64,000 nucleotides of DNA from Methanoculleus sp. (GTDB taxonomy: Archaea; Halobacteriota; Methanomicrobia; Methanomicrobiales; Methanoculleaceae): contig NZ_JAJGBK010000029.1 of assembly GCF_020696975.1 (NCBI RefSeq), positions 62,001 to 126,000 of the forward strand. Direction: 5' to 3'. The notes beneath the pieces were generated by a model. The model ran no database searches and was not told where the DNA came from. It worked only from the letters and a program-made list of their open reading frames with translations. The position numbers and the translations under genes were made by a program. Positions 41,746 through 50,985 of this stretch are shown here, piece by piece; positions within the stretch are counted from its first letter, which is position 1; every line of letters begins with the position of its first letter.

Positions 41746-42945
41746 CTATTTCTGCCTCATTGCATCGACCGGCACGAGGTGCGAAGCCTTCCACGCCGGG
41801 TAGAATCCGGCGGCGATACTGGTTGCGATGCCGAACACCATCCCGAAGATGATGAACCCGACCGCGCTCTGGTCGAAGACCGTGAAGTCCTCGCCGAAGG
41901 TCGTCCCGGCCGTGGCGACCTCGATCGCGGCGACGCTGATGAGGTAGCCGAAGGCGGTGCTCAGAAGACCGCCGAGGATGCTTCCGATGAGGCCGAGGAT
42001 CGCGGCCTCGTAGAGGAACATCAGGAGGATCTCCCGGCGCAGCGCCCCGATGCTTCTCATGACGCCGATCTCGCGGATACGCTCGGTCACCGAGATGTAC
42101 ATGACGTTTAAGATGTTGACGGCGGCTATGACAAGGGCAATCCCGCCGATACCAAGGAGAAACAGCGTGATCTGATCATAGATCTCCTCATACTGCCCGA
42201 GCATCTCGCGCGAGTCGGATACGTCGACCACCTCCTCGCGCCGGTTGATCCGGCTCTCGATGGCTTCCTTTACAGTGTCGATCTCATCGACGTCGCCGAC
42301 CCGGACGATGATCAGCGGGTAGGAGTCTTTTGTCCCGAAATGGCTCTCGTACCAGCCGTCGGAGACGACGATCGCGTAATCCGGGTTGATATCAAACCCT
42401 ATCCCCCTCTCCGCAAGCACGCCGGCCACCCGGACGTCCTCGCCCCCGATCGCGATCCTTGAGCCGGGGTTTATGCCGTACTCCCGGGCCAGGTGGATCC
42501 CGACAAGCGCGCCCGCCTGGTTCTGCCGGAGGTGCTGCCCCTCCGCGAGGTCGAGCAGGAGAGGGATATCGTCCGGTGCAAGCCCGATGATCCCGGCATA
42601 ACCGCTCTCGCCGCGGCCGAACTCGACCTCGTCCGCCCCCTGGAGCACCGAGATCGCCCGGTGCGGGTTTGCCGCCCGCTGGATCTCCTCGACCTCGCGG
42701 GCGGGGATGGCGGCGTCCACGGCCGTTCGCGGGTCTCCGGCGAACGTCCCGCCGATCGCAGTGTGCGGCGTGACTACGACGGTGTCACCGACGTCGGTGA
42801 TGATGTTCGCGGCGAGGAGGTTGATGCTGTTGCCCATGACGCCCATCGAGGCGATGGCGACGACGCCGATGACGATCCCGATGATCGAGAGGCCTGAGCG
42901 CACCCAGTGCCGCCGCAGGTTCCTCATCGCGAACGAGAAGAACAC
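41746..42945 (-). CDS. MacB/FtsX-type ABC transporter permease (first)
   Basis: The 399-residue protein has the same layout as its neighbour: helix one SGLSIIGIVIGVVAIASMGVMG, extracytoplasmic domain with DINPDYAIVVSDGWYESHFG, then ITLFLLGIGGIALVIAAVNILNVMYISVTERIREIG in parts and two further helices. It overlaps the ATPase stop by one base and is followed after 12 bases by the second permease. MacB-type systems couple ATP hydrolysis to mechanical movement of an outer domain rather than classic transport. Confidence 0.88.
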   Translation of the reverse strand: MFFSFAMRNLRRHWVRSGLSIIGIVIGVVAIASMGVMGNSINLLAANIITDVGDTVVVTPHTAIGGTFAGDPRTAVDAAIPAREVEEIQRAANPHRAISVLQGADEVEFGRGESGYAGIIGLAPDDIPLLLDLAEGQHLRQNQAGALVGIHLAREYGINPGSRIAIGGEDVRVAGVLAERGIGFDINPDYAIVVSDGWYESHFGTKDSYPLIIVRVGDVDEIDTVKEAIESRINRREEVVDVSDSREMLGQYEEIYDQITLFLLGIGGIALVIAAVNILNVMYISVTERIREIGVMRSIGALRREILLMFLYEAAILGLIGSILGGLLSTAFGYLISVAAIEVATAGTTFGEDFTVFDQSAVGFIIFGMVFGIATSIAAGFYPAWKASHLVPVDAMRQK

Positions 42946-43619
42946 TACGCCACCCTCCCGTCGACGATCCGGATCGTGCGGCGGGCATATGCGGCAACGC
43001 CGGGATCGTGGGTGACCATGACGATCGTCTTGCCCTCCCGGTTCTCGGTCGCAAGGATCTCCATGATCGCCATCCCGGTCTTCGTGTCCAGGTTCCCGGT
43101 CGGCTCGTCGCAGAGGAGGAGATCGGGATCGTTCACGAGCGCCCGGGCGATCGCGACTCGCTGCTGCTCGCCGCCAGAGAGTTCGCCCGGCTTGTGGGAG
43201 AAGAGAGCGTCGTCGAGGTGCATCATCCGGAGAACCTCAACGGCCCGTTGCCGGCTCTCCGTCCGCCCGGTCTTGAGAACGAGCGGAAACTCGACGTTCT
43301 CGACCGCCGAGAGCAGTGGAATGAGGTTGAACTGCTGGAAGATGAACCCGATATGGTCCCGCCGGAGCCGGGTGAGGTCGTCATCGCTCATCCCCGAGAT
43401 CTCCTGCCCGGAGAGATAGATCTTCCCGCGGGTCGGGACGTCGAGGCAGCCCATCATGTTTAAGAGCGTCGACTTCCCGGAGCCCGAGGGTCCCATCACG
43501 GCGATGAACTCCCCGTGCTCCACGGTGAGGGAGACATGGTCGAGTGCCACAACGTCCCCTGCCGGGAGGGGATAGACCTTGCTGACGTCCACGAACCGGA
43601 GGAGGGGCTCGCCGTTCAT
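42945..43619 (-). CDS. MacB/LolD-type ABC transporter ATP-binding protein
   Basis: The 224-residue protein has Walker A GPSGSGKST, Q-loop FIFQQFNLIPLL, the signature LSGGEQQRVAIARAL, Walker B LLLCDEPTGNLD and switch THD. The FNL/IP segment and the GNLDTKTG stretch are typical of the LolD/MacB group. It starts the operon with both permeases. Met at 43619 begins the family N-terminus (PLLRFVDVSKVYPL); the frame open to 43835 overlaps the divergent pyrophosphatase gene. Confidence 0.92.
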   Translation of the reverse strand: MNGEPLLRFVDVSKVYPLPAGDVVALDHVSLTVEHGEFIAVMGPSGSGKSTLLNMMGCLDVPTRGKIYLSGQEISGMSDDDLTRLRRDHIGFIFQQFNLIPLLSAVENVEFPLVLKTGRTESRQRAVEVLRMMHLDDALFSHKPGELSGGEQQRVAIARALVNDPDLLLCDEPTGNLDTKTGMAIMEILATENREGKTIVMVTHDPGVAAYARRTIRIVDGRVA

Positions 43620-43802
43620 CGCCGCCACCCTCGCAGAGACCGGGGGATGGCCTGGACCGGGGCCGGGCAATCGAGTACCACACAGGGAAATTGAGAGGAA
43701 GTCTACTTCAACGTTGCTCCCGGGCCCCGGCATAAAGCCTTTGACGGCAGAGGACGATACCTCTTGGAGATAACCTTCACCCCATCGGGGTTCCGAGGAG
43801 AC

Positions 43803-45425
43803 ATGGGACAGAACAAGATCTATATCATCGGCCACAAGCAGCCCGACACCGACAGCATCTGCAGCGTCATCGGCTACGCCGAACTCTTAAACCACACCGA
43901 ACCAGGAAAGTACGTCCCCGCCCGGTGCGGGGAGGTGAGCCCGGAGACGAGGTTTGCGCTCGAGACGTTCAATGCCGAGGCGCCGGTCTACGTCGCAAGT
44001 GTCGAGCCCACGGTATCGGATATACCGCTCGATACCAGGAGCGTCCGACAGGACGTCCCGACGGTCGACGTCGCTGCCCTGATGGACACCTACGATATGC
44101 GAAATATGCCGATCACGGACGGGAACGAGACCCTGGTCGGCCTTGTCAGCGAGTACGGCCTCGCCCGGGCCTACGTCCGGAAGAACCCCCGGGAGCAGCT
44201 CTCGCTTATCCCGATGCCGCTTGAGACCCTCGCACGCATTCTCGATGCCCGCACAGTTGTCTCGGCGCGTGAGACGCTCGGAGAAGGCCGGGTCTACACC
44301 GTCATCGACGCCCTGCACGTCACCCTCTCCCGGATGACGCCGGACGACATCGCGATCGTCGGGGACAACGAACCCGCCCAGCTCGCCCTGATATCGGCAG
44401 GAGTTGCCGCACTCATCATCGCCGAAGGGGCGCCGGTGGGCGAACGGGTGATCGCCGCCGCCCGGGCGAGAGGAGCCTCGGTGCTCTCGACGACCCTCGA
44501 TGCATTCAGTGTCGGCAAGATGATCAGCCTCTCTCTCCCCGCGAGCATGATCATGGAGACCGATGTCCCCACGGTGCGGATGGAAGACTCGCTTGAGTAC
44601 GCAAAGAGCATCGTCTCGAACTCCAAATTCAGGACTGCATGCGTCATCGGGGAAGGACGGCAGCACATCGGGCTCATATCCCGGACGACTCTGATGCAGG
44701 ACGTCCAGAAATCGGTGATCCTCCTCGACCACAACGAGTACTCCCAGGCCGTGGACGGGATCGAGCAGGCAGATATCCTCGAGATCATCGACCACCACCG
44801 TCTCGGGGCGATCTCCACCCTAAAACCGGTGAGGTTCCTCAACGACCCCGTGGGATCGACATCGACGATCGTCGCGAACAAGTTCATCGAGGCATGCGTG
44901 GAACCCACCCCGTCGACCGCCGGGCTCCTTCTTTCCGGAGTCCTCTCGGACACGATGGTGATGAAACTCTCGACGACCACGCCCGCGGATATCCGGGCAG
45001 CGGACTACCTCGCGGGGATTGCCGGGGTCGACCCGGCCGAGTTCGGGCCGGAACTGATCCGGAAGGGTATGGACCTTGATGCCCTCCCCAAAGAAGAACT
45101 TCTCACCCGGGACATGAAGCGCTACAACCTCTTCGGGCGGAGCATCATGGTCTCGCAGGTGATGGCGTCGTCGTTTGCGTTCGCCGAGACCCATGCCGAC
45201 GAGATCCGGATCGAACTCGAGCGCCTGCGGACGACGATGGGTGTCGACTGCTTCTTCGCCCTCTTCACGAACGTCTTCGCGAACGCGAGCGACCTCTTTG
45301 CCGCCGGGGACGAGGCCTGCATCACCAAACTGGATCTCCGGGACCAGCCGGTCCGGCTCGAGGGCGTCATGTCCCGGAAAAAAGATTTTATCCCGAAGTT
45401 CGGGCAGATGTTCCGGCAGCTCTAA
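43803..45425 (+). CDS. ppaC: Manganese-dependent inorganic pyrophosphatase with CBS/DRTGG regulatory insert
   Basis: The 540-residue protein is a family II (DHH) pyrophosphatase. The N-terminal IYIIGHKQPDTDSICSVIGY gives the metal-binding His and Asp residues; later LDHNEYSQAVDG and IIDHHRLG complete the site. Between residues about 70 and 300 lies an insert of two CBS halves (TYDMRNMPITDGNETLVGLVSEYGLA in parts) around a DRTGG domain (AALIIAEGAPVGERVI). In related enzymes this insert binds adenine nucleotides and controls activity. It hydrolyses PPi. It is divergent from the ABC operon. Confidence 0.93.
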   Translation: MGQNKIYIIGHKQPDTDSICSVIGYAELLNHTEPGKYVPARCGEVSPETRFALETFNAEAPVYVASVEPTVSDIPLDTRSVRQDVPTVDVAALMDTYDMRNMPITDGNETLVGLVSEYGLARAYVRKNPREQLSLIPMPLETLARILDARTVVSARETLGEGRVYTVIDALHVTLSRMTPDDIAIVGDNEPAQLALISAGVAALIIAEGAPVGERVIAAARARGASVLSTTLDAFSVGKMISLSLPASMIMETDVPTVRMEDSLEYAKSIVSNSKFRTACVIGEGRQHIGLISRTTLMQDVQKSVILLDHNEYSQAVDGIEQADILEIIDHHRLGAISTLKPVRFLNDPVGSTSTIVANKFIEACVEPTPSTAGLLLSGVLSDTMVMKLSTTTPADIRAADYLAGIAGVDPAEFGPELIRKGMDLDALPKEELLTRDMKRYNLFGRSIMVSQVMASSFAFAETHADEIRIELERLRTTMGVDCFFALFTNVFANASDLFAAGDEACITKLDLRDQPVRLEGVMSRKKDFIPKFGQMFRQL

Positions 45426-45438
45426 CCGCCGGAACGGA

Positions 45439-46764
45439 TCACTCCTCTCTCTTCTTGAGCATCCCGGAAGCGTAGCGGGCGAGAGCGTAGACACCATCGG
45501 TCGAGGGATGGACCTCGACGATATCGTCGAAGTCGTCGACGGTTATCCCCCGCTTCATGAGGTAGCCGAGATAAGAGAGGAGGATGGACGCTCCGGGGAC
45601 ACCGGCGGCGGCCCCGATGAGCCGACCGGTCCCGGGGTCGACCCTGACCTGCGCAAGCCCCGCCCAGCCCCTGGCCACGTCCCAGAACGAGCCGGGGCCT
45701 GCGGGAGCGGGGGCCGAGAGGGTGACGCCCCCGTCATCGGCTTCGGCCGTGGCGAACGCGTAGTCGTACCGGAGGCTCATCGCCTGCGGGATCCCGGTAT
45801 AGTCCATGACGGTGGGACGGCCGAGGATGTTCTCGGCTGCCACCACGCCCTCCCGCCGGGCTGCGGGGGTGAGGTAGGGCGGGCCGGTGACGTCACCGGC
45901 GGCGTAGACGCCCCCGGCACTCGTGCGCATGCACGAATCAACGATGACGGCACCGTCCGGGCCTTTCTTGAGCCCCTGGAGCGACTCCGACCGGGGAACG
46001 AGCCCGGTGGCAAGCAGGACGGCATCGGCCTCAATCTCCTCCCCGCCTGCGAGGAGGACCGAGCGGACTCTCGTGCTGCCCTCGATACTCGCAATAGCGG
46101 TCTCTTCACGGATGCCGACCCCGGCAAGGTCGCGCAGCGCCGCGGAGCGCAGCTTCGGATCGAGGCTTCCGAGCAGCCCGTGCCGGGCGACGATCTCGAC
46201 CTCCGACCCGAATGCCCGGAATATGTGGGCGAACTCTGCCGCCACCACCCCGCCGCCGACGACAACCATGCGCCGGGGGAGGTCGGGCATCGCAGGGAGC
46301 GTCCGGTAGGTGTAGACGCCCGGACGATCGGTGCCGGGGATCTCGGGGATTGCCGCCCGCGACCCGGTGGCCGCGAGGACCGCGTCTGCCCGGACCTCCT
46401 CATCGTCGATGAAGACACGGCTGCCCTCCAGCCGGCCTTCGGCACCGTAGACGACCTCTACCCCTGCCTGGCGGGTCTCGGCGTCGAGGACCGAGGAGAG
46501 TTTCTCCTGGATCTCGCGGACCCTTCTCTGTATCGCCGGGTAGGAGACAGCCGGGACCGAGTCAAGGATCCCGAGATCCTTCTGGGTCCGGGCGTACTCG
46601 AGAAGCCGGGCGATATCATTTAAGGCGCAGACGGTCATGCAGCGCTCGTGGAGGCACTGCCCCCCGATCTTGCGCTGCTCGATGAGCTGAACCTCGGCCC
46701 CCGCCTGTGCGAGGTGTATCGCCCCGAGCCTGCCCGCGGGTCCGCCGCCGATGACGATGATCAT
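45439..46764 (-). CDS. Dihydrolipoamide dehydrogenase-like FAD disulfide oxidoreductase
   Basis: The 441-residue protein has FAD motif [18 protein letters not shown], a redox disulfide site CLHERC (CxxxxC) after GGQ, an NAD-binding motif VVVGGGVVAAEFAHIF and the second FAD motif GGVYAAGDVTGPPYLTP. The dimerisation domain ends VEVHPSTDGVYALARYA, with the catalytic HPS-type His. It resembles lipoamide or mercuric reductases, but no 2-oxoacid dehydrogenase genes are near. It lies six bases after an unknown gene on the same strand, so it is probably in a two-gene operon. Confidence 0.85.
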   Translation of the reverse strand: MIIVIGGGPAGRLGAIHLAQAGAEVQLIEQRKIGGQCLHERCMTVCALNDIARLLEYARTQKDLGILDSVPAVSYPAIQRRVREIQEKLSSVLDAETRQAGVEVVYGAEGRLEGSRVFIDDEEVRADAVLAATGSRAAIPEIPGTDRPGVYTYRTLPAMPDLPRRMVVVGGGVVAAEFAHIFRAFGSEVEIVARHGLLGSLDPKLRSAALRDLAGVGIREETAIASIEGSTRVRSVLLAGGEEIEADAVLLATGLVPRSESLQGLKKGPDGAVIVDSCMRTSAGGVYAAGDVTGPPYLTPAARREGVVAAENILGRPTVMDYTGIPQAMSLRYDYAFATAEADDGGVTLSAPAPAGPGSFWDVARGWAGLAQVRVDPGTGRLIGAAAGVPGASILLSYLGYLMKRGITVDDFDDIVEVHPSTDGVYALARYASGMLKKREE

Positions 46765-46770
46765 GGTTCC

Positions 46771-47742
46771 CTACAGAAGTTCGACGCCCTCGTCCATCGG
46801 CATCGAGAGGACCTCGCCGGTGAACGCATTGACCTCAACAATCTTGCTCCCTCCGCGCACCTGCCAGACCGGGACGTAGACAACCTCAAGGTCGACCTGG
46901 ATGTTGTTCCGGTCGGGTTTGAGAGTCTTCTCCTCGTAGAAGATGGCGTCGCCCTTCTCGTATCGGAACCGCACCCGCTGGGTGAGCCGGTCAATGACGT
47001 CCCGGACAAGCTGCTCCTCGACGTCCTCCCGCACGAGCCGGGCGGGCACGATCTCGGAGCCGAACGGGACCGCCCCGCGCTTGATGGTGTCCGGGTCAAT
47101 CTCCATCTTCAGGCCGTTGATAGCGTTGATGGCCCCGGTTCCTTCGGAATCAAAGGAGACCAGCCGGTCTTTTACCTCCCGCTCGCCGCTGCTCACGTAG
47201 TGATAGTTCCAGTAGGGGATGAACCGGCACTTCGCAGACCCGTGCAGCCCGGCGATGCCGGAGGCGCGTTTCTCGGTGACCTGGACGGGGAGGTGGGGCA
47301 ACTCCGGTCCCGCTTCCAGTTCCTCCTCCACCACGGGGACGAAGTCTGCCGCCGGCTTGCTCCGGGTCACCGGGGCAGGGCAGCCGAAGTCCAGGACCAG
47401 GGTCTGCCCGAGCACCTCCGCAAGGGCAGCCTGGCCCGCATACCGGACGAACTCGTCCGCACCCCACCGGATACAGTCCTCCGTCTGTACCCCCGGAGCG
47501 AGGGTGAACAGCAGTTTCCGGCAGACCGGGTCACCGTCGCCGGTGCGCAGTTGATAGGTCATCGAATCAAAATACTCGATCGTCTCCGGGTCGTCGGAGC
47601 AGAGCACCACCAGGGCATCTTCGCTCCCGATTGCCGAGAAGTCCAGTTCCAGCGGTTCGCCGACCTCATTGATATCGTAGGAGGCCGCCATAAAGATCCG
47701 CTTCAGCACGTTCCGGGCTTTCTCCCGGGTCCCACTCTCCAT
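46771..47742 (-). CDS. Unknown protein in an operon with the disulfide oxidoreductase
   Basis: The 323-residue soluble protein is not recognised. The N-terminal half looks like a nuclease-like or Rossmann-like alpha/beta domain (EDALVVLCSDDPETIEYFDSM, KLLFTLAPG, DEFVRYAGQAALAEVLGQTLVLDFG in parts). The C-terminal half has a repeat-like beta pattern: KCRFIPYWNYHYVSSGE and VVYVPVWQVRGGSKIVEVNAFTGEVLS, the latter like a PepSY-type strand pair (a Tyr-x-P-x-Trp at both sites). Four Cys are scattered. A shared job with the flavoprotein is inferred from the six-base spacing. Confidence 0.7.
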   Translation of the reverse strand: MESGTREKARNVLKRIFMAASYDINEVGEPLELDFSAIGSEDALVVLCSDDPETIEYFDSMTYQLRTGDGDPVCRKLLFTLAPGVQTEDCIRWGADEFVRYAGQAALAEVLGQTLVLDFGCPAPVTRSKPAADFVPVVEEELEAGPELPHLPVQVTEKRASGIAGLHGSAKCRFIPYWNYHYVSSGEREVKDRLVSFDSEGTGAINAINGLKMEIDPDTIKRGAVPFGSEIVPARLVREDVEEQLVRDVIDRLTQRVRFRYEKGDAIFYEEKTLKPDRNNIQVDLEVVYVPVWQVRGGSKIVEVNAFTGEVLSMPMDEGVELL

Positions 47743-48105
47743 TCACCGTACAATATCACAGGCAGGTAGAACAACTTTTCCCTTTCAAAATCAGGGGTGA
47801 AGAGGGGCGGACAGCCCCTGTGCCCGGAGGGGGTTTGAGATCGACCCAACGGCTCGTTGGACGAGCTCGCGTTTGGTTTTGCCCTTAAAGAGGCGGCTAA
47901 GGGGCTCTAATGCGTTATCATCCGATCCATGGTGAGATAACCTGCGCTCTTCCCGATGCTCAGACTCCTCCAGTTTTCATCGATGCACCGTACGCGCCGG
48001 CCGGCTAATTTATCGGAAGCACTCTCCCACCCGAAGAGTGCAGTCTCGCATCTCGAACGCTTCCTGAGGTAACTCTTTTTCCCCTGCCGCACAAGAGATC
48101 TGATA
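47743..48105. other. Gap with possible gene remnant
   Basis: No complete gene is seen. On the minus strand a frame ending near 47907 has protein-like residues (ETALFGWESASDKLAGRR and ENWRSLSIGKSAGY) and may be the relic of a small gene. AT-rich stretches near 48005 (CTAATTTATCGG) could be the promoter of the NrpR-like gene. Confidence 0.3.
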
Positions 48106-48852
48106 ATGCATGTCCCCCTGAAGTTTACCAACCACCGCATCGAGGAGTACGCGCTCAGGGTGACCTATCGTCCGGAGGAGGATGCCGGGAAGATCATCTA
48201 CAACCTCTCGCTCATCGAGAGCCACGACCTCGAGTTCGCGCTCGCCATCGTGAAAGAGGCCCACAAGACCGGTATCACCATCAGCGACCGCATCCGGATC
48301 GCCGGACCGGGAGAGCAGATCGGCGGCTACACCGTGCCGGAAGGCCGGCACGCCATCTGCACGATGTGCAGCATCACGCTCGATGCCCTCCTCCTCCAGC
48401 GCGGCATCCCGGCGAGCCCGATCGGTGGCGGGATCGTCGAGGTCGATGGGAGGGTCGCCCGGCGGTTCACGAGCATGATCCTCTACCGCGACACCACGCT
48501 CGATCCCCTGGAAGTCCTGATCTCCCAGGAAACCACATCAATTCTCGACGTCATGCGTCACGGGAACGGCAACATACTCGCGAACATCCGCGAGTGCCAC
48601 ATGGAGGCCGAGCAACTCATGGGAACGGTGCTTGACGAACTTGCGGCCATCGGGTTCTCGGGTATTCTCGACGTCGGCGCCCCGAACGTCCCGCTGCTCG
48701 GTGTCCCGGTAAGCCCGCAGTATGTAGGCGTGGCAATCGTCGGTGGCACAAACGCGATGGCAGCCGTCAGGGAGGCAGGGCGACCGGTCGTGACCCGGGC
48801 GCTCAAAGGGCTGATCGATATCCAGGAGATGGGCTACCTGGACGATTACTGA
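48106..48852 (+). CDS. Stand-alone NrpR-like (DUF128) effector-domain protein
   Basis: The 248-residue protein corresponds to one NrpR regulatory domain: VPEGRHAICTMCSITLDALLLQRGIPASPIGGGIVEV in parts and GVPVSPQYVGVAIVGGTNAMAAVREAG. In methanogens NrpR is the nitrogen-gene repressor, with an N-terminal winged helix and one or two such domains that sense 2-oxoglutarate. Here the winged helix is missing and only about 45 residues precede the domain, so it may act as a co-regulator like NrpRII or bind another ligand. It ends convergently, overlapping the TrmB gene by seven bases. Confidence 0.8.
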   Translation: MHVPLKFTNHRIEEYALRVTYRPEEDAGKIIYNLSLIESHDLEFALAIVKEAHKTGITISDRIRIAGPGEQIGGYTVPEGRHAICTMCSITLDALLLQRGIPASPIGGGIVEVDGRVARRFTSMILYRDTTLDPLEVLISQETTSILDVMRHGNGNILANIRECHMEAEQLMGTVLDELAAIGFSGILDVGAPNVPLLGVPVSPQYVGVAIVGGTNAMAAVREAGRPVVTRALKGLIDIQEMGYLDDY

Positions 48853-49637
48853 CCCGTAGCCCTCGCCCACTCCCTGACGCTGGTGATGTGCCGCCGCACA
48901 AACTGGACAAGTCCTGCAGACTCCGAGTAGAGGGCCGAGGGCTGCTCGCCGTTCAACCCCGTCCAGAGCAGCGCCCGCGCATCGTCGACCAGGAAGACAC
49001 CGGAGCTCTGGTACGGCAGCGGGTTCCCGGGCGTGGAACAGGTCTCGCGCAGCGTGGTAAGGGGAAGGAGATGGACACTGAACCGGGATGGCGGCTCGCC
49101 CTCCCAGCACTCGGTAACGATATCGATCCGCACGGTGTCGGGAACAGGTTCGAGCAGCGTGAGTACGCTCCCCCGGAGGAGATCCCACGTCACCAGCATC
49201 TCCACGCTCAGTTCAGCGCTCCGAAACATCTCTGTAAGGCGGGTTTTGATATTCTCCTCCCCGTAGATGGTCCAGATCAGTTCCCGGTTGCCCCGGCCCT
49301 CCGGACCTTTCTCCCGGTAGATCGCGTCAAGAGCAGTCCGGGCGTTCTCCGCATCGGTCTCGATCCGGCGCATCAGGTTTCGGACCCCACGGTCGGGGGG
49401 GACCGCGTCAAACCGTTTGGGCGTCGTGTGGGAGACGCTGACAAGTTCCTTGCGGACGAGCCGATCAAGAACCGGGTAGACGGATGCGCGCGGAACCCCG
49501 GAAGTCTCATGGATCTCCGTCGCGGTCGCCCCCGCCACCCGGAGGAGGGCGATATACACGAGGGCCTCATACTTCGTAAGTCCCAGTGATCGGAGAGATT
49601 CGATGAGGTCATTTGGAATATCACGGGGAGCGGTCAT
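48846..49637 (-). CDS. TrmB-family transcriptional regulator
   Basis: The 263-residue protein has an N-terminal winged helix: LIESLRSLGLTKYEALVYIALL, ATEIHETSGVPRASVYPVLDRLVRKELV in parts, the TrmB pattern. The C-terminal part is a TrmB-type effector domain (NRELIWTIYGEENIKTRLTEMF, ELSVEMLVTWDLL). TrmB proteins usually bind sugars and repress transport genes. It is divergent from the S-layer-like gene with a 64-base gap carrying an inverted repeat. Met at 49637 was chosen because a TATA-like ACATTTATCC about 25 bases upstream predicts a leaderless transcript. Confidence 0.85.
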   Translation of the reverse strand: MTAPRDIPNDLIESLRSLGLTKYEALVYIALLRVAGATATEIHETSGVPRASVYPVLDRLVRKELVSVSHTTPKRFDAVPPDRGVRNLMRRIETDAENARTALDAIYREKGPEGRGNRELIWTIYGEENIKTRLTEMFRSAELSVEMLVTWDLLRGSVLTLLEPVPDTVRIDIVTECWEGEPPSRFSVHLLPLTTLRETCSTPGNPLPYQSSGVFLVDDARALLWTGLNGEQPSALYSESAGLVQFVRRHITSVREWARATGQ

Positions 49638-49646
49638 GCCATCATG

Positions 49647-49691
49647 TATATATACCCTCCAGGGATAAATGTTGTTGCTACTATAACAACA
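49647..49691. promoter_or_regulatory. Divergent promoter with inverted-repeat operator
   Basis: TATATATA at 49647-49654 serves the plus-strand gene and predicts a start near 49676. A perfect inverted repeat, TGTTGTT (49670-49676) and AACAACA (49685-49691) with an eight-base spacer, covers that start point. The minus TATA-like element at about 49661-49669 directly abuts it. A protein bound to the repeat would block the S-layer-like gene and might affect the regulator's own promoter. Confidence 0.6.
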
Positions 49692-49701
49692 AGGTGACGA
49701 G

Positions 49702-50985
49702 ATGCGTTGGCAATACGTACCGATAATGCTCCTCCTGCTGGCACTCCTGGCTGTGCCGGTGTCGGCGCAAGGAGTCAAGTACCTCTATGGAAACCCGGAC
49801 CTGTCGGCGACGATCGCCGGCACCAATGAGTTTGCACCAGGTGCTGAGACTGCCCTGACAGTGAACATAGCCAATAGCGGCCTGAATACCCACAAGATCG
49901 TCGGCTCGACGCTCATCACCCCCGACGATCAGCCGAACACTGCAAAACTGGCCACTGCAGCACTCAAGAGCGGAGATGCGCCGTTCACCGTCAAGACGGA
50001 CCCCCAGTTCTTGAGCGACATCATGGGTGGCGCCGCCGCGACCGCCACGTTCAACGTGAAGGTGGCGGATTCTGCAGAGCCGGGCACCTACGTGCTGCCG
50101 CTTGAGGTGACCTACACCTACCTGCGGGATGCCGAAGAGTATGGGAGCGATCTTCTTCGCTACAATTACCAGAAGAAGACAGAGACCCTGCCTCTTGAGG
50201 TCCGGGTGACACCCGATCTCCAGGTCGAGGTTCTTGATGTCCGCTCCGAGTCGCTGAACGTCGGGACGGAAGGCTACGTCCACCTGACCCTGAAGAACAT
50301 CGGACACGACGTGGCAAATAACGCCATCGCTAAGGTTGTGAGGAACGGCGAAAGCCCGCTCATACCCACCGACGGCAACGCCTACATCGGAACGTTTGAG
50401 CCGGGAGAGACGGTGGACGTGAAGTTCAAGGTCTCGGTTGCCAACAGCGCCGAACCCCAGTCATACCCGCTGGATATCACGGTCGCCTACGAAGACTACG
50501 AAGGGAAGGCCGTGACCTCCCGGCCGGCGACGATCGGACTTCCCGTCGGCGGCAAGATCGCCTTTGAGGTCGTCTCACCGATGTCGAGACTCAGCCCGGG
50601 CAGCCAGAGCATCCTTGAGGTCGTGTACAAGAATACCGGGGCCGCGACGGTCTACAACGCCCAGGCCCGGATCAGCGCCGTCAACCCCTTCACCAGCAGC
50701 GACGACACCGCCTTCCTCGGCGACCTTGCCCCCGGCGAGACCGCGACGGCACGGTTCGAGGTGAACGTCGACGGCGACGCCACCGAGAAGGAATACGGGA
50801 TCGACTCCGAGATCCGCTACCGTGACGATCTCGACAACAGCAAGATATCAGACACCATGAAGGTGACAGTCGCGCTCGAGCCAAGACAGGGGAGTATCTT
50901 TACGAATCCGGTCTTCCTCGTTGTTATTGCGGCTGTCGTAATCGGAGCAGGGTATTATATATTCGTGTACCGTAAGAAAAGGTAA
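49702..50985 (+). CDS. COG1361-type S-layer-like surface protein
   Basis: The 427-residue protein has a signal peptide (VPIMLLLLALLAVPVSAQG), several CARDB/NEW3-like beta-sandwich domains (PDLSATIAGTNEFAPGAETALTV, LQVEVLDVRSESLNVGTEGYVHL in parts, SRLSPGSQSILEVVYKNTG) and a C-terminal membrane helix (NPVFLVVIAAVVIGAGYYIFVY) with a basic end. COG1361 proteins are cell-surface or envelope proteins of archaea and often accompany RND-type exporters, which are absent here. The first codon follows an AGGTGA ribosome site. Its stop overlaps the pgi start (TAATG). Confidence 0.88.
   Translation: MRWQYVPIMLLLLALLAVPVSAQGVKYLYGNPDLSATIAGTNEFAPGAETALTVNIANSGLNTHKIVGSTLITPDDQPNTAKLATAALKSGDAPFTVKTDPQFLSDIMGGAAATATFNVKVADSAEPGTYVLPLEVTYTYLRDAEEYGSDLLRYNYQKKTETLPLEVRVTPDLQVEVLDVRSESLNVGTEGYVHLTLKNIGHDVANNAIAKVVRNGESPLIPTDGNAYIGTFEPGETVDVKFKVSVANSAEPQSYPLDITVAYEDYEGKAVTSRPATIGLPVGGKIAFEVVSPMSRLSPGSQSILEVVYKNTGAATVYNAQARISAVNPFTSSDDTAFLGDLAPGETATARFEVNVDGDATEKEYGIDSEIRYRDDLDNSKISDTMKVTVALEPRQGSIFTNPVFLVVIAAVVIGAGYYIFVYRKKR

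Noticed and set aside
45175-46623. 482-residue plus-strand ORF
   Set aside because: It is a shadow of the disulfide oxidoreductase gene and the end of the pyrophosphatase gene in another frame.
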